Both the position numbers and the translations under genes were made by a program. Of a stretch of 64,000 nt of DNA, positions 14,533 through 27,227 are shown in pieces (position 1 is the first letter of the stretch; each line of letters starts with the position of its first letter). The stretch spans positions 126,001 to 190,000 of the forward strand of contig NC_092568.1 of the NCBI RefSeq assembly GCF_037975245.1, written 5' to 3'. The notes beneath the pieces are model-generated. The model was not told the origin of the DNA. It saw only the letters and a program-made list of their open reading frames with translations, and searched no databases. This DNA is from Apostichopus japonicus (lineage: Eukaryota > Echinodermata > Holothuroidea > Aspidochirotida > Stichopodidae).

Positions 14533-14577
14533 TTGGTTGGGTTGGGGTAGGGAGTGGGGTGGGGTGGGGGAGGGGAT
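14533..14577 (+). other. G-quadruplex-prone tract
   Basis: Repeated runs of three to five G (GGTTGGGTTGGGG, then AGTGGGGTGGGGTGGGGG) give more than four G-tracts with 1-3 nt loops, the standard pattern for an intramolecular quadruplex. No gene lies nearby, so any function is unknown. Confidence 0.55.
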
Positions 14578-15054
14578 TTCTGGCAGGCACTATCTCTATG
14601 TGTCTCAAACTTATAGACAGAGACCGTTAGTGTTTCACCACGATTGAAATCAGTACTATACATTAACTTCAAAGTTTCTTTCTCGGATAAGAAGTGAGCA
14701 ATATATAATGATCTCACTTTGCCAAGATATATAATCAGGTCAAGCATATTGTTACATTTGGACGGGACAACTTCGATTGTCAATGGAACGTGAGGTAAAC
14801 CACACTTCAAAGGTATACCTTAAAACTTCCGGACAACTTTGCGTATATGGCAGGCTATATATATAGGTGTGACCTGAGCAACCATGCATGAATTAACATT
14901 AAAACCAAGGAATCATGAAATTACGACACAAGTTCCTAATTATAAAGTGAGTTCAAGTAACTCAACTTCCTCACAATGTTGCATCCCTTCCCCTCCCCTT
15001 CCCCCCCCCCCAAACCCACCCAAACCTCATAAAATCACCCTCCCCTTCAGTTTG

Positions 15055-15082
15055 CATGGAGCTATAAACAGACAGCTCCATG
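15055..15082. repeat. Small perfect hairpin
   Basis: CATGGAGCT and AGCTCCATG (9-nt arms) flank a 10-nt spacer. It sits about 45 bp after an 11-C run. No function assigned. Confidence 0.6.
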
Positions 15083-15506
15083 TTTGGTAATAGGGTTCTC
15101 TTTCTTGAACAAGGAACACTTTGGGCATTGATGGCGAACACTCTAACACCCCTTCAGTTGAAGAAGGTAAATATAGATTTATGATATATTTGAGTAGAGA
15201 ATGGGTTCATTGGGTGAAGAGTCACTGAGACTTCGTGACGTCATGCTCAGGACTATTTGTCCCGAATCGAAAGCAAAATAAAGTTATACATGTCTATACG
15301 ATCTCTTCCTCGATGGCGGACACATGCATATATATTGAGCCTTGTAACTATATATGTATAGGCCTTGTATATACGGTACGTTTCATAAATCAGATAGCTT
15401 TTAGCGTTGATTTTAACTTTAATTTCTAGACTTTTGATCTAATTGTTCCCATAAAAATGAGAAAAGAAAAGAAAATGATGGGAAGATAGTGGCACGATAT
15501 CCTTCA

Positions 15507-15548
15507 ACCCCCCCCAAAAAAAACCTCCACCCCACCCCCACCCCCACC
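15507..15548. repeat. C-rich/A-rich low-complexity tract
   Basis: Runs of C separated by A (eight C, eight A, then several CCACCCC blocks). On the complementary strand it is quadruplex-prone. Confidence 0.6.
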
Positions 15549-17285
15549 ATGCGCGCGCCATGTTAAGGCGATGAGTAATTAATTAGAGAATGGTAAAGCT
15601 ATACTGACATATAGATTGCTCAATCATATAATTATTAATCTGTGGATGGATCCTAGTTTCCCTCTAAATGATCCTACACTACAGACTTTCGATTGTGCAT
15701 GTCTTGATTTGTTTTGTAACTATGGTAATTCCGGTGAAACTGGTATAGAAAAGTGCCTGAACATTACGTGAAAGGCATTGTACACTTCTGTCCCGCGACC
15801 AGTCATTATCACACGGGAATTGAAGTGTGTTACTGTTAGAAGTACAATACAATGGCCCACGCATACGCAATACAAATATAAGGTGTACACTAGAGATATC
15901 GTCCATGCATAGGCGAGACTTTATCTATAATTATTTTCACGATTAGACCTGCTTTCAACAAAATATATATATTGTGTCGATATGACTGAGCGTGTTAATC
16001 ATGATACTTCTAACCCGTCATAATTAATATCCTAGAGACGCCATTTTATATGGTGTAATATGCACTATGCTTATTAACCAACACGCAATTCTATACCTGC
16101 ACACTTCTACAAACAAATGATTCATGATGATATACATACGATGAATTCTGATCTTTAACAAAAAAGGGGGTATGCAGTTAAAAGGGCATTTCAATTCACC
16201 CATCACGGATCAAGTCATGAAATACTACAGACAGCTCTTGTTTATCAACCGAAATTGAAAATATTATATACATATAGAGACAAACGGATTTTGTTTTGAC
16301 CAAGACTTCGGAAATGTATTTTAAGTTATCGGAGCTTTCATGGGTCTGCGTGGCCATCATGTGAAGGGAGGGAGGGGGTGGGGGCGTCTGGTGGGTAGTG
16401 GCTCGATCCTCATAGGACCTAAAAGTTCAACGTCGGACCGCTGCATAGGACTCTATTGGAAATAGATGAATCAAAGAAACTACTTAGAAAGTCATATAAA
16501 ATATTTCTTCATTTGTGGATGTCCAACTGAATTTATTTTATCAGTTTGCTGATTGGTTTCTTTGATACGAAAATGAAATATAGCAATATGTTTGTTTGCT
16601 TTGATTGATACTGTTTTATATGAAACAAAACTTGTTATCGATGGAAAATGTAACTTAATCTTTTGTCTCAAATATCCACCAATATCATATTGTCAGTGTA
16701 TTATGTAAAAGAGTGGCGTATATATTATCTATAGTAAACCGGTGTTCGATGTAAGGTAATCACGTAAGTGGTTTCATGTAGATAATGTGCAGTGGTAAAT
16801 CACCCCACGCATTCAATCTTGTGTTAGTATTATGTAACAGGTAATCTTGTGGGTTTTTTTTTTCAAGGTAAAATTATAACTCGAAGAACAAACACGGAGA
16901 AAATAGACTATAAGCTTATCTGATTATTAAACTTGTCACGTGATCATAATCCTCACTAAGACCATTGGATGGATTAATAACGGATTGTGTAATGTCTACA
17001 CAACTCGCCTTTCAGTAAGAATGACAGGTACGGTACTACTAGGGGGCATCGTATGGAATCATGTATGAAATTACAGTTTGGTGCAACCGAACTGCTCCCC
17101 GATCCCCGAGATTGACCTCTCTAGGCACCCACCCGTTTCCCTGTCCCAGTGTACACTGAGACTGTGGCCTGACTTGTGGCAGACTCAGAAATACATTAGC
17201 TCGTCATGGTTCTCAAATAACAAACTCGATGCCACAACTAAATAAAGCTTTAGCAGCGAAGTCGTATCGTATATATACTACATGT

Positions 17286-17291
<6 letters not shown>

Positions 17292-17335
<44 letters not shown>

Positions 17336-17358
17336 GTATATATATGTATATATGTATA

Positions 17359-17430
<72 letters not shown>
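17292..17430. repeat. (TA)n microsatellite with TATG interruptions
   Basis: About 139 bp of alternating TA. The first half carries regularly spaced TG substitutions (TATATATG blocks) and the second half is pure TA. All open frames through it are artefacts. Confidence 0.95.
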
Positions 17431-17433
<3 letters not shown>

Positions 17434-18409
17434 GCACAGTATCAATTTTTCTTCTATCATTGTAGTTGGAAAAAAAAATGTTCGACTAAAACAGGAAAGC
17501 TGCGAAATTTTTCCCTCCATTTCACAGTATAAGACTTATTTATATACTGCGACAAGTGAAAACTTGAATAACAGTGACATGTCCAGAGGTATCCATTACA
17601 TATGGATTGGGTAATGCTTCTTACCAAATAGTGATTTACGTAAAGAGTGCAATTTAGGACTTTCCACAATTAAGACTGACCAATAAATAAACGACTGTGG
17701 CGCAATAGGAAACAAATGTCTTTATTATCCATTCCTTCTGCTTTTAGTTCACGGTCAAGGTTTTCCATTTTTTCATCATTTGTATTCAAACTGTTCGTTT
17801 TCAACTAGTCAGACTAGAATACAATTATATACATTTACCATGACATCACGACTCTTTCTCGTTTCTAATTTGCTGTTATGTATATGAAATGACTATGCAT
17901 AAGTCACCTTTGACTCAGAAAAATTGTCCAATGAGACCTCGCAATATGGACAATCAGGTTTAAAAATAGCACATACGTCATTTTCATTCGGAGCTCTCAC
18001 TGCACTGAGACCTGAATATAACAGCAACGTATAGCATTTTGGTACGCACTTAGTGTACACAGAACGCATAGTAAAAGTCCACGGTAATCACACACATACC
18101 ATCCACAACGCGGAACGCTTGTTGTGGGAAAATCGCCATTGCAACTAACTGGAAACCTTTTTAAAAGCCTAAAATCTTCGTTAAATCTCTTACATTTGAC
18201 ATCGTTCTATTGAAGGAAATAATACACCAGTCGAAGAAGGGTTTCAATCGATAGTTTATGATCTTTTTTGGTTATCATTTGTATTTTCAACGATCTTCAT
18301 TCGCATCTGCATACTACAACAGAGTGTGTTACTGTGTGCAACGATACAACGAACACAATCGACGCCATTTGGATAGTAAACATCGAAGTATCGATTAGTA
18401 GATTACAGG
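17431..18409. other. Region upstream of the phosphatase gene
   Basis: No coding exon recognised. It probably includes the promoter region and perhaps 5' UTR of the downstream gene. A CCAAT word lies near 17930 and a CRE-like half site (ACGTCA) near 17967. These words are short and weak evidence on their own. Confidence 0.35.
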
Positions 18410-18417
18410 TATAAATA
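18410..18417 (+). promoter_or_regulatory. TATA-box-like motif
   Basis: TATAAATA is a canonical TATA-box string. It lies only 19 bp before the first in-frame ATG (18436). If it positions transcription about 30 bp downstream, that ATG would fall outside the transcript and the start would be the next in-frame ATG at 18568. It may also be chance in AT-rich DNA. Confidence 0.35.
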
Positions 18418-18435
18418 CATCCTTGTAATCTCCGA

Positions 18436-19186
18436 ATGCCTCCAGCAGTCTCACCAGCACCAGCCCCTATTGAATGGCCTGCAAGTCGCGGTAAGGACCA
18501 AACTTGTGCAGAAACCGTAGCATCGATCCCTTCGAAAACAGTTGTTGACCACGACGGTGAATCTAAGATGTCTACCTTCCTCAAATTGCATCAAATAAAT
18601 ACGACGAATAGGGCGATACGTAGCGTCCAAAATGCTTCCAACTTGTCACAGTCTTCCGAAAATTTAGCAAATGACAATTTATCACCGAGTTCATTATTAG
18701 TTCCAAGAGGTACCAGGAGTCCAAGATCCGGTAGAAGTCCATCTCGTATGGACAGGTTATGTCATAATCACGACGATGATGATGTTGTGCTTCCACAGGA
18801 ATTGTACCAAAAACTTCATGTTTCAAAGCCTACTCGTAAAACTTGCGATTTTGCCCATTCTCGGACCTCATCTTGCCCGTTTTTGCTTCTTGATTGCCGT
18901 TCAACTAAGGCCTTCAAGCAAAAACATATCGACGGTGCTCTTAATGTTAACTGTTCTAATAGGCTTTACTGTCGACGGTTACGAGATGGTAAAATGTCTA
19001 TCGCCGATTTAGTTTCATCAGAAGAAGGGAAAATTGTTTTGAAACAATCAAGCCATAACCAAAGAAGGGAAATAATTGTCTACGACGAAGACACTCAACG
19101 GACTGATAGTTTACCGACTTCTCACCCTACACTTCTGGTTTTATCAAGATTAAGAAAAGAAGGGACTAGAGCATCTCTCTTGAAAG
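18436..19186 (+). CDS. DUSP10-like exon 1: N-terminal extension and rhodanese domain
   Basis: Encodes residues 1-250 plus one base of codon 251. An in-frame stop (TAA at 18412-18414) lies upstream, so 18436 is the first possible ATG in this exon. Its context (C at -3) is weaker than that of the in-frame ATG at 18568 (AAG before ATG). The protein begins MPP as in vertebrate DUSP10, which supports 18436. The N-terminus has an SPRSGRSPSR phosphosite-like stretch and an HDDDD acidic run before the rhodanese domain. The donor is AAAG|GTAAGC. Reading on past 19186 gives an unrelated tail before a stop, so the splice is needed. Confidence 0.9.
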
Positions 19187-22100
19187 GTAAGCTCTTTCAT
19201 TTGGTTTTACGTTAATGATCATCACACATTCTCAGCAATTTTATAATTTTTCAGACATTGATCGTGATCGTTAAATGTAACGGACTAATTTTCTGAGATT
19301 ATGCCTACCGTTTATTTATTACCTCCACTTCTCTACTTTTAAATAGCATACTAAAACTGTGTACTGTACGTTGCTGATACTGTTTATGTGAAATCGACAT
19401 TTGTATACTGTATGTAGTGTGCGTGTTGCTATATAGCCTACACCATGTATGTTTTTTTAACAGTTTACCAAACTGTCAGTGCAAAGGTCAAATCTTTTTT
19501 TTTTTTACAGCCAAGGCCTTTCTTTATTGGTCATTGCAATATGGGAAGTTATCAGTTGTTTGCTTCACTCCTACGGTCCTAGCTGCTCTCCTGAAATTAA
19601 ATGTTTGTCGTGTTGCCGATAAGGTTCAATGTTTACCATTTGACTGTTAAACTGTATGCACTTCAGAATGGCAACCAGGGATAGTATAAACCAGGGATAG
19701 TATAGAGATAGGGAGAACAAACTTACAGTGGAATATTCCAGTGTACGTGTTAACTGGTTCAGTGATCAGCGTGAATGCGTAGTGATCGAGTATAGCACTC
19801 TTGTGAATTGATACCGTGTCAAGTTGAAGGTTAGCATCGGCCGAGGCCGAGGTACTTGCTGACAATACATAATGGAGAACAAAGACATTAATTTTGTCAA
19901 TTGTTAGCGCTATGTTTAGATTAAGGCAATAAAGGGTCTCTCCATTTGATCGACATCTCCCGTTTCCATATATCACCATGGTCTGTACAGAATGGATTAG
20001 GTTAGGAAATATGGTATCTTGACGGGATGGGAGAGCTGTTCAGGTTTTATATGTAGAGCGCATAACCTTGGTGAATAACTGAATCAAATAATACCCAGCA
20101 GCCGCCCCTCCCCCGTAATGTGCTGACTTGTAATTTAACTGTCTTTTTTCGTGCGGAAAACAAGCAACATAATTTTTAAACTTAAAAAAAAAGAGTTAAA
20201 ACAACAAGGAAACTTAACATGGTGCAGTACATACCACCTTTGCTTATAGCTTCTATGATGCTTTAAGTTGTAAAGTGCTATATTTTAATACGTCTGTCCC
20301 CCCATATTATTCGCAATATAATATAACACATTAATTTCTTAGTGTTAATTCGCCAAGGTCTATTTTCACTTTGATTCGTTAAAAAAGAAAAAAAAACATG
20401 GTAACAAATAGTCGTGGGTTAGAACAGTTCCTCCATTCTGATTGTTGGTCTTTTGTGTGTAAATAGTTCAGTATCTAGCAGGTACTGGTATAATGGTAGG
20501 ACCAGAACAATAGCAGGCTATATCGTTGACACCCTCTACCCACGCTGTGACTAATGATAGGCGTGATAGCGAATGGTGTGGGTATATAGGGTTAAGTCAT
20601 TTGTTGAGCAAGAAAATGATAGTCATCATAATATCGACAATTTGCATGATTTTGTAATTTCATATTAATTTTATGTTAACATATATATGTAGATTTTTTT
20701 TTAAATATTTCTTTTCTCCATTCTTCAGGTGGTATGCAGGCTTTTGAACAACGATACAGCGACATGTGCAATGCAGACTTTCAAAACGCAAACCAGACTT
20801 CATTGAGCCCTCTGATTATGAACGTTAACAGTGCGCCTTCAAACCTAGACTCGGCCGGGATAGAGAACCAGCCACCCCGGTGTGATTCGGCAAGTATCGA
20901 CGCTCCCATGGCCCGTATTCTGCCATACCTTTACGTCGGTGGGGACAAAGATGCTGCAGATATCGGCGAACTCAAGAGAAACGGTATCAACTTTATTCTG
21001 AATGTGACCAACAAGATCCCATGTTACCACGAGGGAAACGCAAACTTCAATTATCTGAGAATCCCAGTGAAGGACAACGGATCGGAAAACCTTCTTGCCT
21101 ATTTCGACGCTGCTTTCCATTTCATTGGTAAGGAACTATACCCTCGCCCCCCTCCCCCTCCCCTCCGAAACCAATCGCTTTTTAGGACAAAAACAAATGG
21201 TTCTGTATTTGTTTATTGGCTGACCGAGAAATTAGTCATAACATCTATACAGATGAAATCAAACTATACCTTGACCGCAAATTGAAATCGTTTGATGACA
21301 AAAAGAATATTTGTATTGATTCAATCTCTTATGGTTTAGGTGGTTTTGTTTTCACTCGAGAATTTTCTGCCTGCAGTGCGCATGACTCATTTATTAATAT
21401 TTGCATTTCAATCGCACTCCTGTACTGTTCAAGGTTACTTGCACCCGCATTGAAAACCGAAAACGATGACTTGTTTGTTTGTTCTTCTCTGAGTAAATAT
21501 TATAAAACTGAAGTGGAAAAAATGCCGCTTTGTGAAATAATTTTATTTAAATATATATATATATGTTGAAAGTATATGGTATTTGAAACATGCACTACAC
21601 ACATGATTTAAGGATGATTCTACTGTTTTAAGTTAGGAAACGACACAAGTGATGATATAGGTCAAATACTTCTGCAGTATGTTTATAGCAAAACGTGAAA
21701 CCAGACGTTTCGCTCTGCTTCAGTGCCAGCAGATATAATAATAACCTCGAATTTATTATGGATAAACCACATGTTTTCATACGCCTGATATCCTAAGAAA
21801 CAGACTCGCAACTCTTCGAGCCTTCAACTCCGCTGGTAGTCTGTCGCCAACTCGTGTCGCCTCTCTTTAATCCCAGTGAAATTAAGAAACCATCAACATC
21901 TTCACGAACAGTTGTTCACGTTGACTAAAATAGAGTTATGAGTCACGACGGTCGCATACTAATTTAGTTTTCCTTTGCATGGCGACGTGTTCTATATTTG
22001 ATAAGGTCGGTTTATTAATAAAGACCTCCATTGATTACATACATACATGCATGTATGGTTGTGTGTGCGTGTGCGCGCATGGTCTCTCTTGCCTTAGGGC

Positions 22101-23342
22101 GATACAGCTTAAGATTCTCGGCATAACCTCGTAGGTCTCTCACCCGTTCGTTTTACGTAAGCAACTGTAGATGAATCATTTTTTCTACAGACGTAAGAGT
22201 AATGCCAAGATACCAGTGATGTGGATTAATTGGCCAGCTATTTTCAGTAAATCTGTAACGGATTTCCGTGTACGCAATGAGCTGCTACTATATTTGATAT
22301 ACGATAACCCCGTATTTTAATTTCGTGAAAATCAGACGCTTAATGTCAAAATGTTAATAGTAGAACTTCTTGTGAGATTAAAAAAGGAAACATGTTAGGG
22401 GGAAGTATGAAGTTTTCAACAATGATGTAACCAGAACAGAACGCAAATTTTGAGAAAGTCGTTTAGTTCAAACCATATCTCTTTTGTTATTTATTTGAGA
22501 CAATATATATATATATTTATTTAAGACAATAAAAATCAAGTTCAGGCATAGTGAAATTGTAATGCATATTCAAATGCAGACATTATTTGGCAACAATACA
22601 TCAGCCAATGAAATGCCCCAAATAAAGGTGGAATGAAAAGAAGATAAAATGAAAGTCTATAGAGGAACTTGTTTTGCACTTCCCTGTTCATAATACCTCA
22701 GTTTTGACTGTTAAAGAGAATTCTGCTCAGTTTGCAGTTTCCCTATTTAGACATTTCACTCTAAAAATAGCTTCCTTTTGTGACTCTTGTCACTGTGATG
22801 TGAGGATTATATATGGACATTTGCTGATTTATGTATATATGTAGATATATGTATATATTTACCTCACAAAAGGAAATGTTTTTCACTGCTGAATGATATG
22901 CAAGAAATATTAATATTTATACTGTCTCTCAAAATTGTGCTTGATCATTTTCCCAGCGAGTGAAAGTTGTAACTTCATCCATCGATTGTTAATCAACATT
23001 CGTTTTCTTTTTGTTTCAATAGAACAAGCACGCCAGACGAATGGAAGGGTTCTTATTCATTGCCAAGCTGGGATTTCCCGCTCTTCCACCGTTGCCATTG
23101 GTTACATAATGAAATACCATAATTTGTCTATGAACCAGGCGTACAACAAGGTACAAGCTTGTCGACCAATCATCGCACCAAACCTCAACTTCGTCGGACA
23201 ACTCGCAAACTTTGAAAAATCCCTCCAGACGTCGAAAGCTCAGCAACGGAAAATTGAAGTGGTCACTGTGGGGTGTAGCATACAGGCCCACAGTAGCCGA
23301 CCCAGTACACCGATCACGGAAATTGACATGTTGGAGACGTAG
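18436..23342 (+). CDS. Dual-specificity MAP kinase phosphatase, DUSP10/MKP-5 type (gene span, 3 coding exons)
   Basis: The predicted protein removes phosphate from Thr and Tyr of the MAP kinase activation loop; in the DUSP10 family the usual targets are JNK and p38. Joining 18436-19186, 20729-21127 and 23023-23342 gives 1470 nt, or 489 aa, close to the roughly 480 aa of vertebrate DUSP10. Domain order is a Ser/Pro-rich N-terminal extension (1-140), a rhodanese/CH2 MAPK-binding domain (about 145-250, LDCR at 152-155), a linker, and a DSP catalytic domain (about 312-452). The active site is HCQAGISRS with Cys397 and Arg403, and the likely general acid is Asp366. The long N-terminal extension, the EIIVYDE phrase of the rhodanese domain, LKGG at its end and RPII-PNLNF near the C-terminus favour DUSP10 over DUSP1/4/6/8/16. 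A basic patch (RLYCRRLRDGK, 176-186) is the likely kinase-interaction motif. All splice phases agree. Confidence 0.93.
19187..20728 (+). other. DUSP10-like intron 1
   Basis: A phase 1 intron of about 1.5 kb bounded by GTAAGC and a pyrimidine-rich TTCTTCAG acceptor. It contains a short tandem duplication (ACCAGGGATAGTATA twice near 19675-19705) and T- and A-rich runs. No gene seen inside. Confidence 0.85.
20729..21127 (+). CDS. DUSP10-like exon 2: linker and first half of catalytic domain
   Basis: Completes codon 251 (Gly) and runs to the first base of codon 384. It encodes the end of the rhodanese domain (LKGG across the junction), a Ser/Asn-rich linker, then the start of the DSP domain with RILPYLYVGG and RIPVKDN. 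Asp366 in VKDN is the expected general acid. The donor is CATTG|GTAAGG. The unspliced frame continues into low-complexity Pro/Arg sequence, which is intron. Confidence 0.92.
21128..23022 (+). other. DUSP10-like intron 2
   Basis: A phase 1 intron of about 1.9 kb, from GTAAGG to TTTCAATAG. It holds AT-rich sequence, a short TA tract near 21550, and a duplicated TATTTATTTRAGACAATA phrase near 22490-22530. A minus-strand CTGAAGC...CGAAAC motif (21707-21723) resembles ribozyme-like ends of Penelope-type retroelements. Confidence 0.8.
23023..23342 (+). CDS. DUSP10-like exon 3: active site and C-terminus
   Basis: Encodes residues 384-489 and the TAG stop. It carries the P-loop HCQAGISRS (Cys397 nucleophile, Arg403 phosphate binding), then AYNKVQACRPIIAPNLNFVGQL, broken here for clarity as AYNKV and RPIIAPNLNF, the conserved closing segment of MKP catalytic domains. 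The tail after residue 455 is short and Ser/Pro-containing (SSRPSTP) and shows no added domain. The acceptor is TTTCAATAG. Frame and phase join exon 2 without adjustment. Confidence 0.93.
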
Positions 23343-23538
23343 AGAGTTTCATTGGTTAAACCCGCCAAAACTCCACCAAACTTCCCGCCCTGTGTGCTCA
23401 ATTATCAGGGTGCCCTTTTTTTTATTTATTCGTGACCCCTTTTATCCCTTTTTCCTGTTTCTTTTATCTTCCTATGTAACCTTTACCTCGATAAATTAAG
23501 AAAAAGGAGCATAATTAAGTGATTATTTTTCATCTCAA

Positions 23539-23544
23539 AATAAA
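23539..23544 (+). terminator. Polyadenylation signal for the DUSP10-like gene
   Basis: AATAAA lies about 200 bp after the stop codon, the first canonical hexamer downstream. That position implies a short 3' UTR. A later signal cannot be excluded. Confidence 0.5.
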
Positions 23545-26500
23545 TATATTTTTGGAGGAATGTTGTTGAGGATGAGACTACTCATATTATTTCAGAAAGA
23601 ATAATTATGTGAGTTTTGTTACTCTGCAATATCCAAAGTATCAACCAACTCTATAACCGTTAAATTGCAAGGTCACAAGACATGTTTTGTTTGGTCTGTT
23701 TTTTAAATTTATATCAAAGGTTCCACTCGCTACATGCGATATACCGTGATGGTATTGCATGATATCTATATATAACCATTTTATGTCAATTTCTATCTGT
23801 TGAATGCACTTCTCAGGGGAAGGGTGGGGTGGGGCAATGGTTGGGGAGGGGGCAGCAGCGATTGTCATAGATTCACTAGTCATAGTCATAGATGATACTA
23901 TAGTGGTCACTCAGTAACTGACAGAGAATTTCAACATGATTTCGATGCCGGTAAAATTAAAAGGTAATTATATACTGCATATATATACTTCCAAGAAGGA
24001 AGTGGTACGTGTATTACAAACATGAGAATGAGAATGACTTAACAATCTGTTCAACTATGACACACCGGTAATAGATTGTTAGGCATATTTTCATTAATTG
24101 ATTCTGGGGGGACTTGAAAGAGGGTATGTAGAAAGTTTGTCGGCACATAGTTTTAAATTGAAAAGGAAATACCAAATTTGCGACGAACTTCCTGCATTTG
24201 AAAAAAATCTTTGGAAATAACATGTCACCCCTAAAATATGCTCTCTTTTTTTTAAATTATTTGTTATTATATATGTACTTTTGTTGTTTAATTGTATATT
24301 TTATTACTCATAATCACCTACGCATATTCTCAGTTAGCCAAATTAGCTAATATACAAGTACCTCGATCAATAGCCAATCTTGCTTGTTGTCATGAGCACT
24401 ATTGCCCTTCTTTTTTTTCTTAAATTATTGATAAACAATTTCCGACAAAACTTGCATATCAACGTTGGTGAGAAATTGAGACGGATTCATTGTGTGTACA
24501 ATTAGGTGGCTCTAGTTTTTTTTTTCCACAATCATTTATACATTTATAAGAGTTAGAGGAAACAAAAGGAAGGTTGGGTGAGGGGTGGCGGAGGGGGGTG
24601 AATTCATGAAAAGACGTTTGTTTGTAAAAACCGGGTTTTCATTATGATTTGATTTTACTATAGAACTAGATCTTGGATATTGAGTGAAAATGATGATGAT
24701 GTGTCTGATGTATTTCTGATGTGTGAATGTTTAGTTAGAAAGATTTACGGAAGTCAAACCTGTGGCGCCTCCGGATTGTGTTTGATGTTTTCTTTAGGTA
24801 ATGGGAAAGAGAGGTGGGGGGGGGGGAGGGGATCTTTAGAAAAATGTGCAAGAAAGTGAGAGAGGGAACTGTTGATTAGATAAGTTATCGATATAATTAT
24901 TTGTAATGCATTTGACAAATGTTACATTTGAAAAACCCGTTGTTGCGGGTTTAGGATTAGTGTGTCAGTTGAAAGGGAGCTAAATAGTTTCGTGTTTGGT
25001 ATCTGTCTGTCCGTTCGTCTGTTTGTTTGTTTGTGTTTTGTATATGGGGAGTTCGTAAGTGTTGGGGATAATATGCAATATGTACATATAGTTATCAAAC
25101 TCACCGTTCTTTTGGGAAGACTTGAACCTACATTCCATTGAAACTCGAAAAGTAGATAAGAAGAAGAAAAAAATACAAAGAAATTAAAGAAGATAAAATC
25201 ACGTCACATGAAGGCCTCCGTATATTTTATTTTGTATATTTGTTTTCTTAATTTAATTACGACTTATAAAATTGCCATCGAAGCTGCAAATGAGCGTGCT
25301 TCAAGTTAACATTTAGCTAACTTTCCCTATCGAAGTCAATTGGGCCAGTCCCTGGAAGGTGAATAAACTGTCGGAATGCATCGCCAAGCCCATAAATAGC
25401 CTAATGCAAGATCACAGTTAATCAAGTTTATATAGTCTTTTACAAAGAAGTTGAGCAGTCTTTGGTAACAATAATGTGTAGTCATTTATATTGGATAGAC
25501 TTGAAGCAAAGCCATGAATATAGTCTAAAACAAGCCGGTGTGTACATTGTATGTAATGTGAGTTTAGAAAATGAATCCGATTGTGGGGGGGGGGATGCTT
25601 TCCACCCCGGCACGGAAAGCATGTACCCGAATCGATGGTTACACGAGGAAATACCTCAGTGTATACGAAGTGTATTGGATAGCCTAAATACATCCCCGCG
25701 ATAATAGCCTAAAAGCAAGCCCATGAATAGCCTAAATCCAATCCATATGTAGCCGATGATATGGTTTTTGAAAGCGTGCATCAAATACAAACAAAATTGC
25801 AAACATTTAGTTATATATGCGAAACCAATTTGAATAACCGAACAATTACAGCTGAATTACAGCCCAATTACAGCTGAAAAAGTCGATGAAAACTTGTCTG
25901 AAATATGATATAACAATGCAAAACTTGTGTGTAATATGATATAATGCAGGTACCACTCAGACCAACTTAACAAAAAAAAAAAGGTAAACCTACGGGTATA
26001 ATAAGGCATATTTAAAATCGATTGGATGTAGCCTAATATGCACTTATATATGGCCTAAGTCATGATATATTGGTTAGTATTATACATCAGGGCATGTTTT
26101 TACATATATAGTTAATATACAAGTTCACCAAAATCAGCCTATATGCATGCATGGTTTTATTCTCCTGTGAATATTTCATTCTCTTCTGAACTAAATTTAC
26201 CATATACCGCTGTACCAAACTTTTTGTTTTCATGTTTGATATTATGACTCAGAAGCCCGTGAATTCTACCAAAGATTAAAATTCCATATTTTCAGATCTT
26301 GGTTATAGACTAGTAAATCAGAAGTTGTTATAGGTAAATACTTTTGATCCGAAAAGGAAACAAACCTAGCTAAACTTACAAATAGGTTCTGCATGCATGC
26401 ATGTGTGTGCGGATTGGTGTGTGTTTTTCAGATAAAAATGATTTGTGACAATTAGGAATACACACGGAGCTTAATATACATATATCTATCATAGTGCCTT

Positions 26501-27227
26501 AAAAAGCGGATATTATTCTCGATTTAATGCAACTTATTCAAGCACCATATCATTATGTAGCAAACATATTAACACTGTTCTGGAACGCCACTCTGTTGTA
26601 ACTTCTATTCATGAAATTCTATTCATGAAATTCTTTGAAATAAAGAAAAAAGTTACACAACTTCTGCGATCTATTTATATCGATTATGGTGGATATGGGT
26701 GATCGGGTCCCATTCATCGCTCGTCGGAATAGTCAACTATTAGGTAGGGGTGTTCTGTATTTGTGTAGAATATAAAACGGTCGTTTTGTCTGTTTCAAAT
26801 TATTTTGAGAACGACCCTTCACATCCCTTCCCTATTTTAATTTAATTTCATGAATAAAAATTATATTTACCATTGTTAAACTTGACTCCAACATATTATC
26901 GAATGGTATGTGTTCCAAATGATACTTGACCCGATATGGGCCTTAGTTCACATATATTTTTCTTACTTGGCCATGGGAAACATAAACCTACTCAAACATT
27001 TCACTGTGTTACCTCCTTCTATCGTTCTCGACTTACAATCGTCGTCGTCATCATCGTCATCATCATCAAGAAATGGCCTGCTTTAGTTGCCAGAACTCTC
27101 TTGTTTCTTTGTTCTTATTCTTTATTGTCTATTTTCCCTTTGTTTTCTGTTCTGTTTTTGTTTATGTACCGAGCTTTCTGTGGAATCACAGAGTATGAAC
27201 AACAGTGTGTAATACTTTGTCTTAAAA

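Larger units (their letters stand above)
7346..17291. other. Non-genic region before the phosphatase gene
   Basis: No recognisable gene. Open frames are short, lack family motifs and differ between strands as in random AT-rich DNA. Contents listed separately: nested palindromes near 8.7 kb, a tRNA-like B box near 10.2 kb, a G-rich tract at 14.5 kb and a small hairpin at 15.06 kb. Homopolymer G or C runs of 9 or more occur at 7853, 10607, 13866 and 15001. A word spanning 11278-11314 recurs at 45404. Confidence 0.55.

Noticed and set aside
21128-21285. Extension of DUSP10-like exon 2 into a Pro/Arg-rich tail
   Set aside because: It follows a strong GTAAGG donor, is low complexity, and the next catalytic block joins in frame only if it is spliced out.
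24932-24952. GC-stem hairpin (AAACCCG / CGGGTTT) like a bacterial terminator
   Set aside because: Only 7 bp, no gene upstream and an animal genome, so a rho-independent terminator makes no sense here.
25462-25704. 80-codon open frame on the plus strand
   Set aside because: It has no family motif and no splice-supported neighbours, and it covers a G run and loose AGCCTAAA repeats. Probably chance.
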